Program-made: the position numbers and the translations under genes
Notes under the pieces: generated by a model
Databases searched by the model: none
What the model saw: the letters and a program-made list of their open reading frames with translations, nothing else
What the model was told of the DNA's origin: nothing
From: Phycisphaerae bacterium
Lineage (GTDB): Bacteria > Planctomycetota > Phycisphaerae > Phycisphaerales > Phycisphaeraceae
Length of the DNA stretch: 64,000 nucleotides
Assembly (NCBI GenBank): GCA_030432595.1
Contig: JAUIGU010000002.1
Span: 248,001-312,000, forward strand
Direction: 5' to 3'
Shown here: piece after piece, positions 41,413 to 51,334 of the stretch
Layout of the letters: each line of letters opens with the position of its first letter
Position numbering within the stretch: the first letter of the stretch is position 1

Positions 41413-42522
41413 ATGAATGTGCTTTCTCCTTGCCGTGTGCTGACCACTGTCCTGATGGCCTGTTTGATGTTGGTGTTCTGTGTCGACCCCGCCGCGGCGT
41501 TGAAGGTCGGCGACGACGCCCCGCCGCTGCAGCAGGGCAAGTACGTCAAGGGCGACCCCGTCAAAGAGTTCGAGGACGGCAAGGTGTACGTGCTCGAGTT
41601 CTGGGCGACGTGGTGCGGCCCGTGCATCAGCGCGATCCCGCACGTCACCGACCTGCAGCACCAGTACGCCGACGACGTGGTGATCATCGGGCAGAACGTG
41701 TGGGAGCAGGACGAGTCGGCGGTGCAGCCGTTCGTCGCGAAGATGGGCGACCAGATGGACTACCGCGTCGCGCTCGACGACAAGAGCAAGGACGCACAGG
41801 GCGCGATGGCCAAGACGTGGATGGAGGCCGCCGAGCAGAACGGCATCCCCTGCTCGATGATCGTGGACCAGAAGGGCAAGGTCGCGTGGATCGGCCACCC
41901 GATGTCGATGGACGGCGTGCTGGCGCGCGTGGTGGCGGGCACGTTCGACCCCGCCGCCGAGGCGCTGCGTAACCAGAAGCTCGAAGCGATGCAGCAGGAG
42001 ATGATGGCCGCGTTGCAGGTCGGCGACATCGACAAGGCCCTGGAGGTGGTGGACCGGGTCGAGGCGCTCGCGCCGGAGATGGCACCACAGATGGCGCAGG
42101 CGCGGATCGCGCTGCTCGGCCAGGCCGAGCGTTTCGACGAGATGGCGGTCGTGATGAAGGCCCGCATCGAGGCGAGCGACAACCCGGGCGAGTTGAATGA
42201 ACTGGCGTGGATGATCGTCGCGCCCGACTCGCCGATCCCCGACGGCGCAAAGGACCTCGACGCCGCGATGGCCGCCGCCGTCGAAGCCAACGAGCGCACC
42301 GACGGCGAAGCGCCCGGCATCATCGACACGCTCGCCCGGGTCCACCACCTCAAGGGCGATCACGCCAAGGCGATCGAGCTGCAGACCCAGGCGGTGGAGT
42401 TGAGCAAGGACACGCCCGAGATGCACGAGATGCTCAAGGCCACGCTCGAGGAATACAAGGCCGCCGCGGAACAGCAGTCGTACTGGGACGCGTTGCCGAT
42501 GATTGAAGTGTTCGGTTGCTGA
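41413..42522 (+). CDS. TlpA-like secreted thioredoxin with C-terminal TPR-like region
   Basis: From ATG 41413 (GGGAG 6 nt upstream) the protein has 369 residues. A signal peptide (VLTTVLMACLMLVFCVDPAA) is followed by LKVGDDAPPLQQG and YVLEFWATWCGPCISAIPHV, with the CGPC redox site near residue 67. NGIPCSMIVDQKGKVAWIG near residue 138 holds the cis-Pro region. The C-terminal half (about 175-369) is helical, with TPR-like pairs such as LEVVDRVEALAPEMAP and HAKAIELQTQAVELSKDTPE. It is probably a periplasmic thiol-disulfide enzyme with a partner-binding domain. Confidence 0.86.
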   Translation: MNVLSPCRVLTTVLMACLMLVFCVDPAAALKVGDDAPPLQQGKYVKGDPVKEFEDGKVYVLEFWATWCGPCISAIPHVTDLQHQYADDVVIIGQNVWEQDESAVQPFVAKMGDQMDYRVALDDKSKDAQGAMAKTWMEAAEQNGIPCSMIVDQKGKVAWIGHPMSMDGVLARVVAGTFDPAAEALRNQKLEAMQQEMMAALQVGDIDKALEVVDRVEALAPEMAPQMAQARIALLGQAERFDEMAVVMKARIEASDNPGELNELAWMIVAPDSPIPDGAKDLDAAMAAAVEANERTDGEAPGIIDTLARVHHLKGDHAKAIELQTQAVELSKDTPEMHEMLKATLEEYKAAAEQQSYWDALPMIEVFGC

Positions 42523-42584
42523 CGCGCCCGGGGGTGCGCGGCCGGGGGCGCGCGTGGACGAACACTTGAAACCTGAGACCCAAG

Positions 42585-42615
42585 CCCGCGCTCGCCGGAT
42601 CGAGCGCGGGTTTTT
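42585..42615 (+). terminator. Intrinsic terminator
   Basis: A perfect 10-bp stem CCCGCGCTCG/CGAGCGCGGG with a 6-nt loop is followed by TTTTT. It ends the thioredoxin-like gene. Confidence 0.88.
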
Positions 42616-42677
42616 CAATGGTTGCCTGAACCCTTTGGCGGGGCCCGGCTCGGCCGCAACCGTAGAATCCCCGCCGC

Positions 42678-44537
<1,860 letters not shown>

Positions 44538-44562
44538 CCCGCCTTGTTATGATCCGCCCACG

Positions 44563-44880
44563 ATGAGCAACCAGGCCCAGCCGATCTCCGAAGACGACGT
44601 CCGCCACGTCGCCAAGCTCGCCCGGCTCACGCTCAACGACGAGCAGGTCCACCACTTCACCGACCAGCTCGGCGCGGTGCTCGGCTACATCGCGCAGCTC
44701 GGCGAGCTGGACGTCGAGGGCGTCGAGCCGCTCGCCCACCCGCTGGACCTGGTGAACGTGCTGCGCGAGGACGTCGCCCAGCCCGGCGCCGACCGCGACG
44801 CGATGCTCGCCAACGCGCCCGACCGGCAGGATGCGTTCTTCAAGGTGCCCAAGGTGCTCGGCGACGGGGGCGGCGCGTAA
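44563..44880 (+). CDS. gatC: Asp-tRNA(Asn)/Glu-tRNA(Gln) amidotransferase subunit C
   Basis: The 105-residue protein matches GatC: ISEDDVRHVAKLARLTLNDE near residue 8, FTDQLGAVLGYIAQLGELDV near residue 31, PLAHPLDLVNVLREDV and NAPDRQDAFFKVPKVLG at the end. GatC wraps around GatA and stabilises the GatCAB complex, which converts Glu-tRNA(Gln) or Asp-tRNA(Asn) to the amidated form. It is 2 nt upstream of gatA. gatB is not in the window. Confidence 0.94.
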   Translation: MSNQAQPISEDDVRHVAKLARLTLNDEQVHHFTDQLGAVLGYIAQLGELDVEGVEPLAHPLDLVNVLREDVAQPGADRDAMLANAPDRQDAFFKVPKVLGDGGGA

Positions 44881-44882
44881 GC

Positions 44883-46346
44883 ATGGACGTCACGAACACC
44901 ACGATGCTCGGGGTGCGCGACGCGGTCGCTTCGAAAGAAGTCTCCGCGGTCGAAGTCACGCGGGCCTACCTCGACCGCATCGAAAAACACAACGAAGCGC
45001 TCGGCGCGTACCTCGAAGTACACGACGAACGCGCTCTGCAACGCGCCGCCGACGTCGACAAAGGCCAACTCACCGGCCCGCTCGCCGGCGTGCCCATCGC
45101 GGTCAAAGACCTGTTCTGCACGAGCTACGGCAAGACCACCGCTTCGTCGCGGATGCTCGAAAACTACCGCTCGCCCTTCACCGCCACGGCGGTGCAGCGG
45201 CTCGAAGACGCCGGCGCGATCATCTTGGGCAAGACGTCGATGGACGAATACGCCATGGGCTCGTCGTGCGAGACGTGCGCGTTCGGCGGAGCGAAGAACC
45301 CGTGGGACCCGTCGCGCGTGCCCGGCGGCAGTTCCGGCGGCAGCGCCGCGGCGATGGCCGCCGACCTGTGCGCCGCGGCGATCGGGTCGGACACCGGCGG
45401 GTCGATCCGCCAGCCCGCGGCGCTCACGGGCGTGGTGGGCATGAAGCCGACCTACGGCCGGATCTCGCGGTACGGCATGATCGCCTTCGCGTCGTCGCTG
45501 GACCAGTGCGGCCCGTTCGCGCGGACCGTCGCCGACGCGGCGCTGCTGCTCAAAGTCATGTCGGGCGTGGACCCCATGGACGCGACCAGCGCCCCGGTCG
45601 ACGTCGAACCCGACCTCGACGAGGTCGAACGGGAAGTGAAGAACCTGCGCATCGGCGTCGCGAAGCAGTACATGCTCGAGGGCGCGAACGACCCGGCCGT
45701 GCAACAAGCCACCGACGACGCGATCAAGTTCTACGAGTCGCAGGGCGCGACGATCGTCGAGGTCGACCTGCCGCACACCAAGTACGGCATCCCGGTCTAT
45801 TACGTCGTCGCCACCGCCGAGTGCTCGTCCAACCTCGCGCGGTACGACGGCGTGCACTTCGGGCACCGCACCGCCGAGCCGGCCAACGACATCGTCGAGC
45901 TGTTCAGCAAGTCGCGTGCGGAAGGCTTCGGCGACGAGGTGAAGCGCCGCATCATGCTCGGCACGTACGCGTTGTCGTCGGGGTATTACGACGCGTACTA
46001 CAACCGGGCGCTGAAGGTCCGCCGGCTAATCAAGAACGATTTCGACGCGGCGTTTGAGCAGTGCGACGCGATCCTGTGCCCGACGACGACCACGCCGGCG
46101 TTCAAGATCGGCGAGAAGGCCGACGACCCGCTGAGCATGTACCTCAACGACGTGTACACCGTGAACGCCCCGCTGGCGGGCATCGCGGGCATCTCCCTGC
46201 CAGCCGGGACGACCGAGGTGGACGGGAAGGCGTTGCCGGTCGGCGTCCAACTCATCGGCGACGCGTTCGCGGAGGCGAAGCTGCTGCGCGTCGCGCGGCT
46301 GTACGAAGCGGGGCATGATCACTGGAACCTTCGTCCCGCGCTTTGA
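44883..46346 (+). CDS. gatA: Asp-tRNA(Asn)/Glu-tRNA(Gln) amidotransferase subunit A
   Basis: The 487-residue amidase-signature enzyme shows GVPIAVKDLF with Lys75, RVPGGSSGGSAAAMAADLCA with the cis-Ser near 151, and SDTGGSIRQPAALTGVVGMK with the nucleophile Ser174, together the Ser-cisSer-Lys triad. PTYGRISRYGMIAFASSLDQ and GANDPAV lie in the core. It hydrolyses glutamine to supply ammonia to GatB. Full family length, coupled to gatC. The presence of GatCA suggests indirect Gln and/or Asn tRNA charging. Confidence 0.95.
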   Translation: MDVTNTTMLGVRDAVASKEVSAVEVTRAYLDRIEKHNEALGAYLEVHDERALQRAADVDKGQLTGPLAGVPIAVKDLFCTSYGKTTASSRMLENYRSPFTATAVQRLEDAGAIILGKTSMDEYAMGSSCETCAFGGAKNPWDPSRVPGGSSGGSAAAMAADLCAAAIGSDTGGSIRQPAALTGVVGMKPTYGRISRYGMIAFASSLDQCGPFARTVADAALLLKVMSGVDPMDATSAPVDVEPDLDEVEREVKNLRIGVAKQYMLEGANDPAVQQATDDAIKFYESQGATIVEVDLPHTKYGIPVYYVVATAECSSNLARYDGVHFGHRTAEPANDIVELFSKSRAEGFGDEVKRRIMLGTYALSSGYYDAYYNRALKVRRLIKNDFDAAFEQCDAILCPTTTTPAFKIGEKADDPLSMYLNDVYTVNAPLAGIAGISLPAGTTEVDGKALPVGVQLIGDAFAEAKLLRVARLYEAGHDHWNLRPAL

Positions 46347-46347
46347 T

Positions 46348-46443
46348 TGGCCACAAGATGCACAAAAGTCACAAATCAATGCGTTGAAGGGCAAACGAGC
46401 GATTTCATCTTTTCTTTTGTGTCTTCTGTGCCTTTTGTGGCCA
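46348..46443. repeat. Inverted repeat with GGCCACAA...TTGTGGCC arms
   Basis: TGGCCACAAGATGCACAAAA (46348-46367) is the imperfect reverse complement of TTTTGTGTCTTCTGTGCCTT and the following TTGTGGCCA (to 46443). The arms are A/T-richer than the genome. It fills the gap between gatA and the ROK gene. Confidence 0.7.
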
Positions 46444-46467
46444 CTGCTCTGAATCAAGAAACACACC

Positions 46468-47427
46468 ATGCCCGACACCCCCCTCTACCTCGGCGTTGAC
46501 CTGGGCGGCACGAACATCCAGTGCGGGATCGTTTCCGGCAAGCAGGTCACGCACCGTTCGAGCACGAAGACCAAGAAGGATCAGGGCCTGGACGCGGTGC
46601 TCGAGCGCATCGCGAAGTTGCTCGAGGGGATCGTCGATGACGCGGGCCTGAAGATGTCGGACATCGCCGGCGTGGGGATCGGCGCGCCGGGCGTGATCGA
46701 CTTCGACAAGGGCGTGGTGACCCTCGCGGTGAACCTGGGCTGGAAGGACGTGCCGTTGGGCAAGCTGTTGAGCAAGCGGCTGGACGGCATGCCGGTCACC
46801 CTGGACAACGACGTGAACGTCGGCGCGTGGGGCGAGTACCGGGCGGGGGCAAGCGAGAAGTTTGATTCGTCGCTGGCGGTGTTCATCGGCACCGGCATCG
46901 GCGGCGGTCTGATCTTCGACGGGCAGCTCTTCCACGGCCACCACATGACCGCCGGCGAGATCGGGCACACCGTCTACAACCCGTTCGGGCTGACCGGGCG
47001 GCGCACCGTCGAGAACATCACATCGCGCACCAACCTCGTGCAGCACCTCACGCAGCTCATCCACACTGGGCACAAGTCTGTCGTGACCGAGCTGGTCGAC
47101 GGCGACCTGTCGAAGATCCGCTCCAAGGTGCTCGCCAAGGCGGTGGAGAAGAAGGACCCGTTGACCCTGCAGGTGTTGCAGCACGGCGCGGACGCGTTGG
47201 GCGTGGCGATCGCGAACGCGGTGACGCTGCTGTCGCTGCCGTGCGTGGTGGTCGGCGGGGGCCTGACCGAGGCGGTGGGCGAGCCGATCGTGGAAATGGT
47301 CCGCGCGAGCTTCGAACAACACGTCTTCCCGGATGCGCTGCGGAAGGTTAAGGTGGTGCCCGGCAAATTGTTCGACGACGCCGGGGTCGTGGGTGCCGCC
47401 CTGCTGGCCCGCGACCGCCAAGGGTAA
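46468..47427 (+). CDS. ROK family sugar kinase without the Cys zinc motif
   Basis: The 319-residue protein starts with LYLGVDLGGTNIQCGIVSG, the phosphate-1 motif. GVGIGAPGVIDFDKGVV near residue 69, PVTLDNDVNVGAWGEYRAG near residue 109 with the catalytic Asp, and VFIGTGIGGGLIFDGQLF near residue 139 (phosphate-2) are typical of ROK glucokinases. GEIGHTVYNPFG has the conserved His, but the usual CxCGxxGCxE zinc loop is replaced by GLTGRRTVENI. The substrate is probably glucose or another hexose. It could be an atypical glucokinase or a related kinase. Confidence 0.87.
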   Translation: MPDTPLYLGVDLGGTNIQCGIVSGKQVTHRSSTKTKKDQGLDAVLERIAKLLEGIVDDAGLKMSDIAGVGIGAPGVIDFDKGVVTLAVNLGWKDVPLGKLLSKRLDGMPVTLDNDVNVGAWGEYRAGASEKFDSSLAVFIGTGIGGGLIFDGQLFHGHHMTAGEIGHTVYNPFGLTGRRTVENITSRTNLVQHLTQLIHTGHKSVVTELVDGDLSKIRSKVLAKAVEKKDPLTLQVLQHGADALGVAIANAVTLLSLPCVVVGGGLTEAVGEPIVEMVRASFEQHVFPDALRKVKVVPGKLFDDAGVVGAALLARDRQG

Positions 47428-47730
47428 AGACGCCGCTTTGACCGTTGATTGCCCGGAGAGGACGGGCAAGTCCCAACGCCGTCCCGCCACGGAAAAACCG
47501 CTCTGAACAGCGGACAACGGGGTTTTTAGTCGGCGCTAATGTTAAAATGGGCAAGTTGAACGCGGATCAGCCGGTTCGATCCGCCGTCATTTTGTGTAGG
47601 GCCGGCACGCCCGCGGGCGATACCAACAGCGCACCCATTGCTTTCTCCCCTCCGCCCCGTTGTCGCTTCGGCGGCAGCGGGGTTTGTTGTCTGGGCGTTG
47701 GCCGGCGGCGAGGGGAACCGACGTTTCGTG
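47428..47730. other. Intergenic region between convergent genes
   Basis: These 303 nt separate the ROK gene and the minus-strand protease gene. They contain a weak hairpin CCGCT-N6-AGCGG at 47498-47513 with T-runs on either side, a hairpin GCGGATC/GATCCGC at 47560-47582, and the strong UUCG hairpin at 47655-47682. I see no gene. Confidence 0.55.
47655..47690 (+). terminator. Terminator with 12-bp stem and UUCG tetraloop
   Basis: CCCCGTTGTCGC, loop TTCG, GCGGCAGCGGGG form a fully paired stem (two G-U pairs), followed by TTTGTTGT. It lies between convergent genes, 228 nt after the ROK stop and 49 nt after the protease stop on the other strand, so it may serve as a barrier for both. Confidence 0.75.
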
Positions 47731-49212
47731 TTATCGGACGCGGCTCAAGCGAACCCGGCGCCCGACGAGCGCCGCCGCGGCGAGAAAGAAACCAACCGCC
47801 GGCTCGGGGACGACGCGGCCGTCGGCGAGGCGTTGCACGGCGTCGGCCCACTGTCCCGGGGTCAACGCGTCGGCCTGGTCCGGCGTGAGGGCGAGGGCTT
47901 CGAGCTGCGGCGCGGTGAACGCGAAGTTCCGTCGAAGCGTCATCGCGTCCAGGAAGTCGATGTCGTGGTCGCCGTCAGTGTTGCCGGCCAACCACGGCAG
48001 CGCTTCGCCGGCGTCGGCGGAGCCGGTGAAGTTGGCGAGCAGGCGTTGGGCGTCTTCGAAATCGACGTCGCCGTCCAGGTCGGTGTCGCCGGGCAGGGTG
48101 TTGGCCAGGCCGGTGATCCACGCGTCGGCGTCGAGGGCGTCGATGACGTTGTCGGCGACGAGGTTGAAGCGGGCGCGGTTGTACAGCCCCGAAGGGCCGA
48201 AGGACGCGAAGAGCTCGTCGATGTCGTCGCCGTCGAGGCTGCCGTCGTAGTCATAGTCGCCGGTGACGGGCGGGGCGACGTCCCAGCCCAGGTCGTCGAG
48301 GCCCGCGACGTCGAGGTCGGTGATGAGCTTGCGGCGTCCGAGCAGGATGTCGGGGTCGAGGGATGCTTCCTGGGAAGTGGGGGTGTTATAGATGTGGCTG
48401 AAGGTGAAGTTTTCCCAGTGCCCGCCGGCGGATTGGAGGTCGATGAGCGGGGCGTTGCCGTTGTTGGCGGCGGTGGACTTGGGGCCGGTGAAGGTGTTGC
48501 CGGTGATCTGTGAGTACCACGAGTCGGCGGTGCCCAGGCCCAGGACGTGGGCGAGCTCGTGCAGCGCGATGGAGTAGAGGTCGTTCTGGTTGCCCGCGGG
48601 GAACTGGGTGTGGTCGAAGTTCCAGTTCTGGCCGAGGTCGAAGGACAGGAACCCGCCCCAGGGCGCGAAGTCGTCGGCGTTGTTTCCGGTGTGGATGCCG
48701 GGTTGGCCGCGGGTTTCGATCAGGGTTTCCCACGCCGCCGAGCCCGACGCGCCGTAGGTGCCCGGCCCGGCCTCGGCGAGGCCCGGGAGATTTTTCGCGC
48801 CCACGTACACGCGGATCGTGTCGGCGGGAAGGGACGGGTCGATGATGTGCAGCCCGCCGGGGTTGACGCCGGGGTCGTACGCCTGCTGGCTGGTCGAGGG
48901 GTGCTCGAAGCGGATGTCCCACGTGTCGCCGCCGGTGGGCGTGATGGGGGCGAGCGTGTCGGTGAGGATGTCGCTGTAGAACTGCCCGGCCTTTTCGAGG
49001 GTGGCCCGGGCGGTGGGGTTGTCCAGGAAGAAGCGGTTGGTGTCCAGGGCGTAGCTGAACGAGACGGTCAACCCGGCGGCGGGGGTCGCCACGACCAGGG
49101 GGAGCAGGAGCAGACAAGCCGACAGACACCGCGCGGGCACGCCGGCCGGTTTGGCCCGGACCGCGCCGGCGGGCACGGCGCCCGCCCCGATGAACTGCAC
49201 TTCACGCTTCAC
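47731..49212 (-). CDS. Leishmanolysin-like metalloprotease with dockerin-type repeats and PEP-CTERM
   Basis: From GTG 49212 (AGGAGA about 12 nt upstream) it has 493 residues. A signal peptide (LSACLLLLPLVVATPAAGL) is followed by a catalytic domain with SIALHELAHVLGLGTADSWY, a HExxH zinc site. The third ligand of HExxHxxGxxH metzincins is absent, but GGHWENFTFSHIY about 45 residues later fits the distant His of M8-like enzymes. Three calcium-loop repeats follow (GDYDYDGSLDGDDIDELF, GDTDLDGDVDFEDAQRLL, GNTDGDHDIDFLDAMTL). The VVPEPAVGFFLAAAALVGRR end is a PEP-CTERM tail. Confidence 0.84.
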   Translation of the reverse strand: MKREVQFIGAGAVPAGAVRAKPAGVPARCLSACLLLLPLVVATPAAGLTVSFSYALDTNRFFLDNPTARATLEKAGQFYSDILTDTLAPITPTGGDTWDIRFEHPSTSQQAYDPGVNPGGLHIIDPSLPADTIRVYVGAKNLPGLAEAGPGTYGASGSAAWETLIETRGQPGIHTGNNADDFAPWGGFLSFDLGQNWNFDHTQFPAGNQNDLYSIALHELAHVLGLGTADSWYSQITGNTFTGPKSTAANNGNAPLIDLQSAGGHWENFTFSHIYNTPTSQEASLDPDILLGRRKLITDLDVAGLDDLGWDVAPPVTGDYDYDGSLDGDDIDELFASFGPSGLYNRARFNLVADNVIDALDADAWITGLANTLPGDTDLDGDVDFEDAQRLLANFTGSADAGEALPWLAGNTDGDHDIDFLDAMTLRRNFAFTAPQLEALALTPDQADALTPGQWADAVQRLADGRVVPEPAVGFFLAAAALVGRRVRLSRVR

Positions 49213-49459
49213 GGCACCGTTTCTCCTGCGGGGCGGGGCCGGTCGGGGCCCGGGAAGCCCGGCCAAGCCGAGCAAGGATAGCACCGACCGGGCCGGTTAC
49301 GAACCGTTTTGTCGCCGATTCACGACGCGCCGCCACCGGCGGAAACGGCGAAATACGCCGCAATTACCCCACGTTAACCGTTTTTTCTGCGCGATTGACT
49401 CTTGACAAAACGGCGGACGTGGGGCATCTTCTCAGGAAGTCTGCGGGGGTCGGGGTGCC

Positions 49460-50410
49460 TTGGCGCATGGAGAAGTGAGCTTGCGTGATCAAATCAACGG
49501 AACGGAGACGCCATCGGTCCAACCCGGTCGGCGGATCGGCAGTACCGATGCCTCGCGCGCGGCCCGGCGGTCGGCGCGCCTGGCGGGGTATTCGGCGGCG
49601 GTGACGGCGGTCGTGGCGGGGGCGGCCGAGGCGGAGGAGTTCTTCCTCGAGTTCGAATTCGAGATCCCGCAGTTCACCAACCAGCCGCTGGACCTGAATC
49701 TCGACGGCACACAAACCGACCTGAACCTGAAGAATTACATCTTCAACGGCGGCAACTACCAAGGCGCCACGGTGCCTTATGCCCCGGGTCAGATCGTCGG
49801 GTTCACCTCGGCGCAGAGCTCGTTCCCCTACGTCAGCGTGCTGCAGCCGGGCGACCCCATCAACGCCTCCACCGTCGGGCCTTCGTTCTACGGCAACATG
49901 TCGTACAACACGAACACCCCCAACGCCCAGTGGAACCTGGTCGATGACGGCTACCTCGGGCTGTCGTTCCCGGCCGGCGACACCACGTTCTACGCGTGGG
50001 TGCGGGTCGATGTCGACAACGCGAACGGCACGATGTACCTGCACGACGCCTACGCCTCGGACGACCCGGCGGGCATCGTCGCCGGCCAGGTGCCGATCGC
50101 CACGCTCGAGGGCGACTACAACGACTCGGGTCAGGTTGAACAGGGCGACCTGGACCTGGTGCTCACGAACTGGGGCTCGGACACCGATCAAAGCGGCATC
50201 CCCGCCGGTTGGGACAACGACTTGCCCTCGGGCCTGATCGACCAGGCCGAGTTGGACGGCGTGCTGCTGAACTGGGGCAACGCGGTGGCGTCCCCGGATT
50301 TCGGCGGTTCCCCCGTGCCCGAACCCGGCGCCCTGGGCCTACTGGCCGCGGGGGCGGCGGGCCTGACCGCGATGCGTCGCCGCCATCGATTTTGGCGGGA
50401 AGCCGAGTAG
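49460..50410 (+). CDS. PEP-CTERM protein with dockerin-like repeats (paralogue 1)
   Basis: The frame encodes about 316 residues; the start is uncertain (TTG 49460, GTG 49475 or TTG 49481, the last 8 nt behind GGAG). A hydrophobic leader (SARLAGYSAAVTAVVAGAAE) precedes FEIPQFTNQPLDLNLDGTQT, a beta-rich domain with PGQIVGFTSAQSSFPYVSVL, and FYAWVRVDVDNANGTMYLHD. GDYNDSGQVEQGDLDLVLTN and a second LPSGLIDQAELDGVLLNWG are dockerin-like calcium loops. The tail SPVPEPGALGLLAAGAAGLT with Arg residues is PEP-CTERM. Its core aligns with the next gene, which lacks the dockerin part. Confidence 0.82.
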   Translation: MAHGEVSLRDQINGTETPSVQPGRRIGSTDASRAARRSARLAGYSAAVTAVVAGAAEAEEFFLEFEFEIPQFTNQPLDLNLDGTQTDLNLKNYIFNGGNYQGATVPYAPGQIVGFTSAQSSFPYVSVLQPGDPINASTVGPSFYGNMSYNTNTPNAQWNLVDDGYLGLSFPAGDTTFYAWVRVDVDNANGTMYLHDAYASDDPAGIVAGQVPIATLEGDYNDSGQVEQGDLDLVLTNWGSDTDQSGIPAGWDNDLPSGLIDQAELDGVLLNWGNAVASPDFGGSPVPEPGALGLLAAGAAGLTAMRRRHRFWREAE

Positions 50411-50487
50411 AATGAATGTCTCCCACACGGGCCTCCCGTGTCTGCCTGCGTGATGTTTTCAACCCCGGAGTGAAGGAAGAAGCCACG

Positions 50488-51120
50488 ATGAAACCGACCC
50501 ACGACCAAGCCACCCGCCTGACTAAGTACTCCCTGGCCGCCGGTGCCGCCGCGACCGCCACTGCCGGCGCGCACGCCGCCGTGCAGTACTCGGGCCTCCA
50601 GAACATCGACATCGCCCAGTTCAATTCTCAGGATCTGAACCTGGACGGCGACGCGTACAACGACATCCTGCTGAAGAACTATGTCTTCGGTGGCGGCCCC
50701 TACCAGGGCGTCTACGTCAACTTCGCGCCCGGCAAGGTCGTCGGATTATTCAGCGGCTTCGGCTACGCCACCGCCCTGAACACCGGCGACCTCATCGACG
50801 CCACCACCACCGCGGGCGGCCCGTTCCAGGCGTCCCTGGCCTACGGCGGCAACAACCCCAACGCCCAATTCAACAGCGTCACCGGCGCGTTCATCGGCCT
50901 GGAGTTCCCCATCAACGCGACGAGCCACTTCGGCTGGATCCGCGTCGACATCGACAACGCCGCCGGCACGTTCAACATCGTTGACTGGGCCTACGAAGAC
51001 CAGCCCGGCGTCGGCATCAACGCCGGCGACGGCATCCCCGAGCCCGGCAGCCTCGCGCTGCTCGCCGCCGGCGCCGTCGGCCTGGCCGCCAAGCGCCGCC
51101 GCAAGACCTCGGCCGCGTAA
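50488..51120 (+). CDS. PEP-CTERM protein (paralogue 2)
   Basis: From ATG 50488 (AAGGAA upstream) the protein has 210 residues. The leader YSLAAGAAATATAGAHAAVQ precedes IDIAQFNSQDLNLDGDAYND, LKNYVFGGGPYQGVYVNFAP, ANPNAQF-like NNPNAQFNSVTGAFIGLEFP and HFGWIRVDIDNAAGTFNIVD. These match the paralogue upstream block by block. The end IPEPGSLALLAAGAVGLAAK with KRRRKTSAA is the PEP-CTERM tail. The LNLDGD motif may bind calcium. A terminator follows 57 nt downstream. Confidence 0.86.
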   Translation: MKPTHDQATRLTKYSLAAGAAATATAGAHAAVQYSGLQNIDIAQFNSQDLNLDGDAYNDILLKNYVFGGGPYQGVYVNFAPGKVVGLFSGFGYATALNTGDLIDATTTAGGPFQASLAYGGNNPNAQFNSVTGAFIGLEFPINATSHFGWIRVDIDNAAGTFNIVDWAYEDQPGVGINAGDGIPEPGSLALLAAGAVGLAAKRRRKTSAA

Positions 51121-51176
51121 ACCCGCCGGCCCGCCCCTTCGCTTCGCGCCATGGCGCGACGATACGAACCCCATCC

Positions 51177-51213
51177 AGCCCGGTCTCTCATCAGAGGGTG
51201 GCCGGGCTTTTCT
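51177..51213 (+). terminator. Intrinsic terminator
   Basis: AGCCCGG (51177-51183) pairs with CCGGGCT (51202-51208), with an inner CTCTCATCAGAG hairpin, and is followed by TTTCTC. It ends the second PEP-CTERM paralogue gene. Confidence 0.75.
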
Positions 51214-51334
51214 CTCTCCCGGCTTCGTCACGCATTCTCGCCCGACCAGCCCGTCCCGACGTCGCCCCGACAACTCCCGCCGATCAACCCGCCCGCGTTG
51301 TCTTCCCGCCGTCCGTTGAACCGATTTACTCCGC

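Noticed and set aside
47565-47583. GGTTCGATCC resembling a tRNA T-arm
   Set aside because: The flanking bases do not form a 5-bp T stem and no D arm, anticodon arm or acceptor stem can be built. It is part of a GCGGATC/GATCCGC hairpin.
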